The position numbers and the translations under genes were made by a program. Positions 5,707 to 12,544 of a stretch of 26,276 bases of DNA are shown one piece after another (the first letter of the stretch is position 1; each line of letters begins with the position of its first letter). Source of the stretch: a virus; IMG/VR virus record IMGVR_UViG_3300048797_000008, positions 1 through 26,276 of that record; one strand, 5' to 3'. The notes beneath the pieces were generated by a model. The model did not search any database. It had not been told where the DNA came from and was given only the letters and a program-made list of their open reading frames with translations.

Positions 5707-6035
5707 TATGCTATTACCCCATTCGTGATGAATCCATGCCACCCGCAGCCGCCAGTAGGTTTCCCATCTTCATCAACCGTCACGCAGTTGATAGAAGGAG
5801 TGATAGTGGGGCTATCACGGTTACCGTCCCAAGCCCAGATGTTGCTCTTGCCTTTCTCTGGACGTTTCACGAATTGCGGGCCGAGCAGTACGCCACAATG
5901 TTTGTTGTTCGGGCATATAAAACCGATATGACTCGTAGAGGCTGGGTAGTCACTTACGCCATGCTCACCCATAGTAAACGTTCCAACAGGTGCATCATCA
6001 GGCCAAACGTCGTTCTCGTTTCTGGTCATTTTCAT
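5706..6035 (-). CDS. DUF6527-type phage protein, 109 aa
   Basis: Start at ATG 6035, overlapping the stop of the endolysin-like gene as ATGA. It contains IGFICPNNKHCGVLLGPQF, WAWDGNRDSPTITPSINC and GCGWHGFITNGVI. The CPN..HCGVLLG, W.WDGNR..PT..PSI and GWHGF..NG patterns are those I associate with the DUF6527 family of phage and prophage proteins. The paired Cys/His positions suggest a bound zinc. The family is often found close to lysis genes; its biochemical role is unknown. Confidence 0.7.
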   Translation of the reverse strand: MKMTRNENDVWPDDAPVGTFTMGEHGVSDYPASTSHIGFICPNNKHCGVLLGPQFVKRPEKGKSNIWAWDGNRDSPTITPSINCVTVDEDGKPTGGCGWHGFITNGVIA

Positions 6036-6415
6036 GCCGACACCTGCACCGATAGCGTGTGGTCATCAGAAGCCCACATAGCTTCACGAACCGTTCTTGG
6101 CATGATGATACAGCCCTCGGAAGCGTTGCCAGATGGGGTAGTATCACCGTGGCAGAAGAAGCCGCCGCGCCCAAACATCTCATTGGCCGGGTCAGGTATC
6201 AGTGGGATTGCGAACGGGCCAAGATGCGAGTGCTCTACCGGCTCCCCAAAGGTGTAAGTCCCGCATGGCAGCGGCCCGACACTCTTGACATTCTGCATAT
6301 CGTGGTTGTTCACGCCTTCAGGGTTCTTGCCCTCATTGCCGCCAGCGTAGCCATTGCCTGCCAGGGCTCCGTCCGGGTCGTTCATCTGTCCCAAGTCTTG
6401 TAAATATGTCCACAT
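6032..6415 (-). CDS. Putative endolysin/peptidoglycan enzyme, L,D-transpeptidase-like (DUF2778 type)
   Basis: Start chosen at ATG 6415 because AGGAGAG lies just upstream; the frame extends further (to 6586) but overlaps another gene. The resulting 127-residue protein begins MWTYLQDLGQ and has GPLPCGTYTFGEP, NEMFGRGGFFCHGDT (His89) and ASEGCIIMP (Cys102). The HGD ... SxGCI pattern is the catalytic His/Cys signature of L,D-transpeptidase-like folds, and the layout matches DUF2778/Tlde1-like proteins. Such enzymes cut or exchange peptidoglycan cross-links. With holin and spanin genes downstream, and no lysozyme or amidase in this module, it is the best endolysin candidate. No signal peptide is seen, so holin-dependent release is expected. 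Confidence 0.7.
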   Translation of the reverse strand: MWTYLQDLGQMNDPDGALAGNGYAGGNEGKNPEGVNNHDMQNVKSVGPLPCGTYTFGEPVEHSHLGPFAIPLIPDPANEMFGRGGFFCHGDTTPSGNASEGCIIMPRTVREAMWASDDHTLSVQVSA

Positions 6416-6516
6416 TACATCTCTCCTGTGCGTTTCATCCCACTCCCGATGCGAACTGCGAATAGATCTGTCAAGCCGCTGCTCATCGGACAAATAGTGG
6501 TGCATTGCATGACATC

Positions 6517-6654
6517 TCAGCCAAGCGGCAAGATTCTCAGCAGTTCTACTATGCACAGCAATACAACGGCTACCCATAACGGGCAATGCCCCATTGCAGA
6601 CACGATAGCGGCGATGAATGCTGCAATTACTAGAAATCCGATTACTGTAAGCAT
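6517..6654 (-). CDS. Small two-span membrane protein, 45 aa
   Basis: Start chosen at ATG 6654 with AAGGAG upstream. Almost entirely hydrophobic: LTVIGFLVIAAFIAAIVSAM, a short GHCP turn, then LWVAVVLLCIVELLRIL. This is a hairpin of two helices, an alternative holin or antiholin candidate beside the 70-residue protein at 5494-5706. It starts ten bases after the coiled-coil membrane protein. The 100 bases between it and the endolysin-like gene hold only short or weak frames. Confidence 0.6.
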   Translation of the reverse strand: MLTVIGFLVIAAFIAAIVSAMGHCPLWVAVVLLCIVELLRILPLG

Positions 6655-6664
6655 GTGATACTCC

Positions 6665-7078
6665 TTAGTTAGGGTCGGTCTTCCGACGATGCTCAGCAAA
6701 CTCTACACGATCTACTTTTGTGTGAAGCAATTTCTCAATCTCACTTAGTTTTTCGAGAATTGGTTTGGTGATTTCTTTAAGCAATGCTGTGGTGGTGTAT
6801 TCCTCAGCGACTTTGATTCTAAACATAGTAAATTTTTCATCCAAGCTGTTATGGTCCTGTTTGAATGCATTGGCTAATTTATCCTTTTCATCTAGTACAA
6901 GTCTGGCAGTCTTGTCCTTCTCGTCCAGTACCAACTTAGCCGTCTCTTTTATCAGTGCTTCCAACTTGGTAATGTCTAACTGGCGTTGGTTGTCGCGCTG
7001 CACCATCAGGTACGCGACCATACTGAAGATCAAACCGCAGACAATGGTGATAATTGCCGCAATAATTGTTGAGTCCAT
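6665..7078 (-). CDS. Membrane-anchored coiled-coil protein, 137 aa
   Basis: The N-terminal membrane helix (STIIAAIITIVCGLIFSMVA) is followed by about 100 residues of charged heptad-like sequence, including an imperfect internal repeat KLVLDEKDK / RLVLDEKDK near residues 48-66. GAGGAA precedes ATG 7078. It resembles the membrane-bound coiled-coil proteins often seen at the start of phage lysis modules, but I cannot assign a family. The anchored coiled coil could regulate the holin or organise the lysis complex. Confidence 0.65.
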   Translation of the reverse strand: MDSTIIAAIITIVCGLIFSMVAYLMVQRDNQRQLDITKLEALIKETAKLVLDEKDKTARLVLDEKDKLANAFKQDHNSLDEKFTMFRIKVAEEYTTTALLKEITKPILEKLSEIEKLLHTKVDRVEFAEHRRKTDPN

Positions 7079-7118
7079 TATTTATTCCTCGAAAACACAC
7101 CAATGAAAATGCCGATCA

Positions 7119-7178
7119 CTACAAAGTCGTGGCAAAGGCTAAGAAGGCCAATCCGAAAGATTTAAGAAAAATCAGCAT
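7119..7178 (-). CDS. Possible short hydrophobic peptide, 19 aa
   Basis: ATG 7178 follows AAGGAAG and is the first start after the terminator at 7197-7218. It reads MLIFLKSFGLAFLAFATTL and then TAG TGA. In the -1 frame the DNA continues with another hydrophobic stretch (VVIGIFIGVFSRNK), so this may be a small membrane-protein gene broken by a one-base deletion. The 165-base interval between 7078 and 7244 holds nothing else apart from the terminator. Confidence 0.3.
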   Translation of the reverse strand: MLIFLKSFGLAFLAFATTL

Positions 7179-7196
7179 TTGCTTCCTTACCCAAAT

Positions 7197-7218
7197 AAAA
7201 AAGCCGCTCGATGCGGCT
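7197..7218 (-). terminator. Intrinsic terminator after the tail-spike gene
   Basis: On the minus strand AGCCGC, loop ATCGA, GCGGCT, then a run of T (complement of the As at 7197-7202). It lies 26 bases after the stop of the tail-spike gene and separates the tail genes from the lysis module. Confidence 0.85.
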
Positions 7219-7243
7219 GTGTTTGTTTGATGAGATGACTCTA

Positions 7244-9115
7244 TTACATTGTCGCAGGCATCGAGAATGAAATCTGTTGACTGACTATGAAACTACTAAC
7301 CACATTTAGCGTGATTTGTCCCGCCACTGAGACCGAGATATAACTTACAATAGCGTTGGTATCCAGACGCACAACAGCTATTCCGGTATAGCCCTGCAAT
7401 CCTCCTATGGCAGATTTGACCGGCCACGAATCCTGTAGAACATATCCGTTAGCAACAGGGAAAGGACTAGCCGCCATTCGTACATAAAGTCTTACCAGTA
7501 CCTCTGAACCATTTAATTTGTAGCTGGAAATGGTGTAGTCATTATTTACGTTATAAACTAGAGTCGCGCTCTTTAATGCCAGAGGCATCCAGTAATCATG
7601 GTAATAGAGGGCATCGTATTTTGAGCAGCAACTTAGCCCCAGTCGCTTGGCGATTGTTTCAGCAATCCACTGGTGTCCGTATTTATTAGGGTGACTTCCA
7701 TCTAACCACATTGCTATCGTGGTGACATAATAATTAGGTCTATCGGTGATATTTCCATTAGCCGGAGTCCATCCCTGTAGAGATTCGTGGTTTTTGAAAA
7801 TCTCTCCAGGTAAGTCAATATAAATTCCTGCCGTATCCGCTGCGAGCTTTCTCAGAAGTTGACGAGTTCGACTGGACGTATCTGCGTACCAACAGAAATC
7901 AGGCACAACAATCCTTACACCGTATTGTTTCGCGTAAGTCGTAATCCACCCACAGACTTGTTGCAGTAGCGCATAGTAGGCATCATTTGCGCCTCCTGCT
8001 ATAAAGTCGCCAGAACCAAAATCATTATGTCCCAATGCTACAATCATCATGGAAGATTCTTGCATCAAGGTTTGAATAAGAGCTTGACTCGTATAAGCCA
8101 GTCTGCGACCACTCTCTGAGAAGTTATTTAAGACTGGCGTAGTAAGAGAATTAAGATAACTTATGCCAATAATGTCAGGTTGAACAGACCCTGCTGTAGA
8201 TTGAATTAAAATGACTGTCGAACCATAGCCATTATCAGTAAGAGTTACATCTTGATAACTGTATGAAGCTGCCCCTGCTGTTGTTACTGTTGCAGCAAGA
8301 ACACCAGCGACAGTAATAGTAAAGGGAACACTACTTGGACGAATGCCGTAGAAAATACGGGCATACCGAGTAAATGACGGAACAGTGATAGTAATAGTGC
8401 TGGTAGCATCCCCTGCACGTTCAGCCACTCCTGCCGGATAGTTATTTGCTTCGGTAGGTATAAGTGCTGGGCTGATTCCTGTCCATGCAGTTCCGCCAAA
8501 AGATACTTGATGAATGTCATTGGTAGTGGTTCCGCCACTACCAAGCGTAAGCATATTTACAAAACCATAGTTCTGGGCGTAATCAGTTGGCTCAACTTCT
8601 GCATTCCAACATCTCTGGAAAATTCGTACCCAACCATGTAGAAATGTGTTTAGTGATTCATAGCCATGCGAAATAGAATCCCCAAGAATAGTACAATTTT
8701 TATTGGCAGCAGTAGCGTTGTTTGGGATAACTCCAAACGGCAAATCCATGTTTAACGCACGAGTCGCCTCTTGTACATTCGTCGCAATCGCATCGCTTGC
8801 AGGGTCAATGTAGCCGATTATGGATGAACCGGAAGAGGCGGCAACATCTTGCAGAAGAACATCGTATGTTGTATATGATGTTCCGTTGAAAGTTGCGACA
8901 ACATCATATCTACCATCAGCCGCATAGAAGAAATATCCACCTAGATTTGTTCCGTTAATAAGTGGAGCGTTTGGTAGAAATGGTTGTGGAATGACTGATC
9001 CGGTATTATTGCTATAAACTACAGCACCACCACCACCATGAATGTTTACCGTTATGCTTGCTGTTGGCTGAATGGTTCCGCGTGAATCTATTACTACATC
9101 GTTATATCTTTGCAT
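7244..9115 (-). CDS. Tail spike/fibre with SGNH (GDSL) esterase domain
   Basis: 623 residues. The first ~95 form an N-terminal virion-attachment-like region (MQRYNDVVIDSRGTIQPTAS; GYFFYAADGRYDVVATF). An SGNH hydrolase domain follows: block I TILGDSISHG with Ser147 as nucleophile, block III ALGHNDFG (N364), and block V LDGSHPN (Asp472, His475). A strand-rich stretch at about 200-330 is inserted between blocks I and III, possibly carbohydrate-binding. The C-terminal ~120 residues are strand-rich and probably trimeric or receptor-facing. Such spikes de-O-acetylate surface polysaccharide during adsorption. Weak AGAGAA site before ATG 9115. Terminator downstream. Confidence 0.85.
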   Translation of the reverse strand: MQRYNDVVIDSRGTIQPTASITVNIHGGGGAVVYSNNTGSVIPQPFLPNAPLINGTNLGGYFFYAADGRYDVVATFNGTSYTTYDVLLQDVAASSGSSIIGYIDPASDAIATNVQEATRALNMDLPFGVIPNNATAANKNCTILGDSISHGYESLNTFLHGWVRIFQRCWNAEVEPTDYAQNYGFVNMLTLGSGGTTTNDIHQVSFGGTAWTGISPALIPTEANNYPAGVAERAGDATSTITITVPSFTRYARIFYGIRPSSVPFTITVAGVLAATVTTAGAASYSYQDVTLTDNGYGSTVILIQSTAGSVQPDIIGISYLNSLTTPVLNNFSESGRRLAYTSQALIQTLMQESSMMIVALGHNDFGSGDFIAGGANDAYYALLQQVCGWITTYAKQYGVRIVVPDFCWYADTSSRTRQLLRKLAADTAGIYIDLPGEIFKNHESLQGWTPANGNITDRPNYYVTTIAMWLDGSHPNKYGHQWIAETIAKRLGLSCCSKYDALYYHDYWMPLALKSATLVYNVNNDYTISSYKLNGSEVLVRLYVRMAASPFPVANGYVLQDSWPVKSAIGGLQGYTGIAVVRLDTNAIVSYISVSVAGQITLNVVSSFIVSQQISFSMPATM

Positions 9116-9127
9116 TTCTATTCTCTG

Positions 9128-10699
9128 TTAAAGGTTAGTATCTGCCAAATCAGTCCAGCCAAGCGTAACTATTCCATAGCCTGTTGCTGTGTTATTTTCA
9201 CGATGCCGTATTCGTCCGGAAGTGTCCGTCCAACATGACGCTTGTCCTGCTCCGTTACTGCCAAATGCAACGTCTTGACCATAACCAAAAGAGGATAATG
9301 GTGATACAGATGCACTTACTGCAAGATCAGCATTAGCAGGATCGGATATGTAAATTCCACTTGAAATATTATTAGGAGCCAAACCAAGTGCGAAAAATCC
9401 TTTTACTTTCCTGCCCAACGGAACAGTACAAGTAATAAGAGCGGCTGTTGCTGAACCACTGTAAGTTGCACCACCTTCAAGAATGGGAGTTGACCAATAG
9501 AACTCTCTGCCCATCTGAGTAAAGGCTGTCCAGTTCTTTCCGCCATCCAGCTTGCCCGCTCCGATGTAACGATATTGCGTGTAAGTAGCTGGTAATGTAG
9601 GTAGAGAAGAAGATAAACTGAAAATCAAATCCACATTTTCCGAACCCAAATCAGACGCGGTTCCCGACCCTGCCCCAACATCTGTAGCAGTAAATACCAA
9701 ACCTACAGTATTGTAAGCAGCCCCGATCAGGGTGAAATCTGTTGTGCCAATCGTGAGTATCCTATAGACATGAGTTCCAACAAATGAACCTGCCGTAATG
9801 GTTTGATAATGTTTACCGATCAAATACCAGTAATACCATGTAGAAGCCGTTCCACCTGTTGCTCCTGTATCCAAAGCACCACCCGCAGACCCTACCGTCC
9901 ACGAAGCTGTCGATTTAGTGAAGGCGGCAATGTTTAATATCGCAACTCTTGTGCTATCAAGAGCAAAACCGGAAGCGATAGACATGGTTGTAGAACTACC
10001 AGCAGTTGACATTCCCAATCCGTTTATGTTCGACCCAACAGCAAGCGCAGCATAGTTGGTTGTGGCAAGGTTTGCGGAATTATCCCCGAGTGCTTGAGTA
10101 GTTCCTGTTGTTAAGTTTGGTAGTGCAGGTGTTCCTGATAAATTGGCTGCTTTAGTAGATGAAGTGGCTAAAAAAGGAACTACTGCAAATAACTGACAAG
10201 TTGAAGTTGTATCCAACAATATCTCGTACCAACTATTAGCGGCTATTTCTCCACCGATACAAGCTATTCCATTATTCTGAACAGCGATTGTTGAAAGTGC
10301 TGAGATCGCTACAGTCGTAGCTCCACTATTAGGAGCAGCCCCTGACTTGAATCTGAATACTTGTCCAGCAGCATAAGCGGTAATCGCAGGTAATGCAGAA
10401 AGCGTCAGAGCATTCGCAGTTCCACCAGCAGTGCCGCACCATGAATAATACTCAGCCTGGACTTGACCTAAATTTACTGAATCAGTAGCAACAGTTCCCG
10501 GAGCCAGGCCAGTAATCTTGAAGTTGTTAAACGGGATATTAGCTGTTATCGGTGTCTCTCCATTTGCCGCTACTGAGCCGGTCAAGGCTGTGGCTATATC
10601 CGTCATGGTATTGTTTTGCGTAGTTGACGATATGACGGTTCCTGTTACAACAGGGTTGCCTGCTGGCAAACTATATGTGCCTGCGCCGTTACGAGCCAT
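9128..10699 (-). CDS. Tail fibre protein with inserted repeat module
   Basis: 523 residues beginning MARNGAGTYSLPAGNPVVTG, a start I recognise from many phage tail-fibre proteins. A collar-like Gly/Ala/Thr-rich region follows, then FNNFKITGLAPGTVATDSVN, again typical of fibre proteins. Residues ~303-349 are a foreign-looking module (see separate feature). The surrounding domain (TWYYWYLIGK, then ENVDLIFSLSSSLPTLPATY and YRYIGAGKLDG) resembles a fibre domain that is normally uninterrupted. Good AAAAGGAA site upstream. It starts only 17 bases after a terminator and is followed by the esterase spike gene, so both probably form one adsorption unit. Confidence 0.8.
   Translation of the reverse strand: MARNGAGTYSLPAGNPVVTGTVISSTTQNNTMTDIATALTGSVAANGETPITANIPFNNFKITGLAPGTVATDSVNLGQVQAEYYSWCGTAGGTANALTLSALPAITAYAAGQVFRFKSGAAPNSGATTVAISALSTIAVQNNGIACIGGEIAANSWYEILLDTTSTCQLFAVVPFLATSSTKAANLSGTPALPNLTTGTTQALGDNSANLATTNYAALAVGSNINGLGMSTAGSSTTMSIASGFALDSTRVAILNIAAFTKSTASWTVGSAGGALDTGATGGTASTWYYWYLIGKHYQTITAGSFVGTHVYRILTIGTTDFTLIGAAYNTVGLVFTATDVGAGSGTASDLGSENVDLIFSLSSSLPTLPATYTQYRYIGAGKLDGGKNWTAFTQMGREFYWSTPILEGGATYSGSATAALITCTVPLGRKVKGFFALGLAPNNISSGIYISDPANADLAVSASVSPLSSFGYGQDVAFGSNGAGQASCWTDTSGRIRHRENNTATGYGIVTLGWTDLADTNL
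9653..9793 (-). other. Inserted ~47-residue module in the tail fibre
   Basis: Codes for residues ~303-349 of the fibre: AGSFVGTHVYRILTIGTTDF, then TLIGAAYNTVGLVFTATDVG and AGSGTASD. The pattern YxIxxxGTTDFTxIGAxxNTVGxxFTATxxGxGxGTA recurs, from memory, in unrelated phage structural proteins. Here it interrupts a domain that would otherwise read WYLIGK ... DLIFSLSSSLPTLP. Boundaries are approximate. Confidence 0.55.
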
Positions 10700-10715
10700 A
10701 GTGATTCCTTTTCAA

Positions 10716-10738
10716 TAAAAAACCCGCCGAAGCGGGTT
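10716..10738 (-). terminator. Intrinsic terminator with TTCG loop
   Basis: On the minus strand AACCCGC, loop TTCG, GCGGGTT, then TTTT (complement of the As at 10716-10722). A C(UUCG)G tetraloop makes a very stable hairpin. The stop codon of the 48-residue membrane protein lies within the 5' arm, and the fibre gene starts 17 bases after the T-run. Confidence 0.88.
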
Positions 10739-10883
10739 ATACTTTCCAACTATAGAATAAAATTCGCTTTAAGCGAGAATCAGGCATTGTTCTCCATAGC
10801 CATTTTTTAATCGGACTACAAATTAGCCAAAGAATAAGTAGGGCGATAAATGGACGAAGTAAAATTCCTGCTAACCAAATCAT
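10737..10883 (-). CDS. Small membrane protein, 48 aa
   Basis: A short frame not reaching 60 codons: MIWLAGILLRPFIALLILWL, then ICSPIKKWLWRTMPDSRLKR and a basic/aromatic end. One membrane helix is followed by a basic cytoplasmic tail. The ATG at 10883 overlaps the TGA of the upstream internal-protein gene (ATGA). Small proteins of the form ...LLRP..ALL.L.LI..P.....R..PD.R.KR... are familiar from podovirus-like phages, so conservation is likely. The TAA is part of the terminator stem, which marks it as the last gene of its unit. Function unknown. Confidence 0.7.
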   Translation of the reverse strand: MIWLAGILLRPFIALLILWLICSPIKKWLWRTMPDSRLKRILFYSWKV

Positions 10884-12544
10884 TGTGAGATAAGCCCCGC
10901 TGTTCCTGCACCCAATGTTCTGCCTGTATTTTGCAGTAATTTTGCAATCAACGCAGCATTCGGACTTGATGCTTGGTTTACTAAATAATTCTGGATTGGT
11001 TTATTGTTTACAAGAGTCTGGATAAGTTTAGGTAACGCTAAACCTGCTCCAGTAGTAGCAGCACCATACAATGCTCCCTCCATCGGATCGTGACCAGTCA
11101 AACCAGCAGCCAAAGCCCCTACTCCACTACCACCACCAGTTAGCAATGATTGAATCATAAGCCTTTGAGCCGTTCCTGAATCCTGTATTTGAGGACGTAC
11201 AAATAAATTACCTGCTCTTACTAAATCATTCAACGAACCTTTACCAAGTGCTTTACCCTCTCTACCGATATTTTGTGACAAAGCCATTCCTAACTGTGCT
11301 GGTGAGATGTTCCCGGCTAAAGTAGATGGTGAATTTCCACCCATTGAACCAATGACAGTTTTAAGGTTTGCATATTGCCCACTCAAGTCGCGGAACTGTT
11401 GACCTGTATCGCCAGGCAATTGATCTCTGAAAGCACTGTCTAAAGAACTCTTGATCTGTCCATAGTAACTTGAAAACTCATCGCCTTTTTTAGCCAATAT
11501 ATTAAGTGGTTGCCGCCATCCCTGATAATTAGAGCCTGACATATTTCCATCTTTACCGACCTGAGAAAGTATCTGGTCAACTTGATCGGCTATTTGACCG
11601 GCTTTTGCTGGTGGAAGATGCTGACTGGCATTATCAACAATCGACGCAAGTTTATCAATAAGACCTTGGTTGAAATCCAGCACATTGCTTTTTGCAATAT
11701 CGCCGAGTTGAGAACCTACCGTTTGTTTACCAGCAGCTAGAACATCAGGTGTTGCAACATCAGCAGTTATTCCTGCTTTGTTTAACACAGCACTATTAAA
11801 CGCGGACTGTTGAGCATTCCTTTGAGCAATCTCTGAACCGGATGTAAGTGGTAGATTTTCTAATACTGAATTAACTATCTTTAACGGCTTAGAGCCAATC
11901 TGTTCAGCAGCATTCAACGGTATCCCGCTATCGGTAGCAACTTGCGCCAATCTACTTTCTTCTGGCGAAAGATTGCTTTTGAAAGGTCGTACTATTTTCC
12001 CTAGAGTATTTCCGATCCCTTGACCAACTACCCCTGCTCCACCACCCAATAGGGTATTTCTAAGACGTTCTGAACCGTTGACTGTTGGTTGAATTGCGCC
12101 AAGAGTAGCACCTAAAGCCGCTGCTCCTGTATAAGTATTGACTCCTGGTACTGTCATAGCCGGCAAAGTAGCAGCGATGTTCCCAGTCAAATTCCCGCCC
12201 ATACCAGCTTTGGTATTCATTAGTGGAGCGTCAAGTTGTCTGGTGTTGGATACATCTTGATTGGTAGAAGAACCGAGTCCAGTAACTTGTCCAATTCCTG
12301 TACCTAAATCAGAAAATGCCTTGCCCGCTCCAGCAAGAAAGTTCTGAGTATTTTGGGAAATTGGAATATGCGTATCCATACCAGCAACATTCAGAGTGTT
12401 GTTATAACTTTGTGTTGGACTACTAGCAGATTGTAACTTAGAAATATCGTACCCATTGGATGAAAGTTTAGTCGTTAAATCGGCTTTACTCATACCATCA
12501 GGTACGTTCTGGATAACGGTTCCATCTGGAAGACGAACATCCAT
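10880..12544 (-). CDS. Putative internal virion / DNA ejection protein, 554 aa
   Basis: Begins MDVRLPDGTVIQNVPDGMSK, an N-terminal segment I recognise from internal virion or ejection proteins of podovirus-like phages. The region to ~190 is Gly/Ala/Thr-rich with hydrophobic stretches (TGAAALGATLGA, LLGGGAGVVGQGIG). The middle (~190-430) is helical and polar. A second Gly/Ala-rich hydrophobic segment (LTGGGSGVGALAAGL) lies near the C-terminus. Such amphipathic/hydrophobic helices would suit a protein that leaves the capsid and inserts in the cell envelope. The ATG shares a base with the upstream TAA (TAATG at 12542-12546). Confidence 0.65.
   Translation of the reverse strand: MDVRLPDGTVIQNVPDGMSKADLTTKLSSNGYDISKLQSASSPTQSYNNTLNVAGMDTHIPISQNTQNFLAGAGKAFSDLGTGIGQVTGLGSSTNQDVSNTRQLDAPLMNTKAGMGGNLTGNIAATLPAMTVPGVNTYTGAAALGATLGAIQPTVNGSERLRNTLLGGGAGVVGQGIGNTLGKIVRPFKSNLSPEESRLAQVATDSGIPLNAAEQIGSKPLKIVNSVLENLPLTSGSEIAQRNAQQSAFNSAVLNKAGITADVATPDVLAAGKQTVGSQLGDIAKSNVLDFNQGLIDKLASIVDNASQHLPPAKAGQIADQVDQILSQVGKDGNMSGSNYQGWRQPLNILAKKGDEFSSYYGQIKSSLDSAFRDQLPGDTGQQFRDLSGQYANLKTVIGSMGGNSPSTLAGNISPAQLGMALSQNIGREGKALGKGSLNDLVRAGNLFVRPQIQDSGTAQRLMIQSLLTGGGSGVGALAAGLTGHDPMEGALYGAATTGAGLALPKLIQTLVNNKPIQNYLVNQASSPNAALIAKLLQNTGRTLGAGTAGLISQ

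Noticed and set aside
6416-6586. N-terminal extension of the endolysin-like frame, and a 31-codon frame at 6415-6510
   Set aside because: A strong AGGAGAG site fixes the start at 6415; the extension overlaps the 45-residue membrane gene. The 31-codon frame has an attractive TAATG junction but no ribosome-binding site or protein features.
5045-7106. Plus-strand frames across the lysis region (for example 5736-6257 and 6765-7106)
   Set aside because: They lie opposite minus-strand genes with matching families, membrane helices and ribosome-binding sites; no support of their own.
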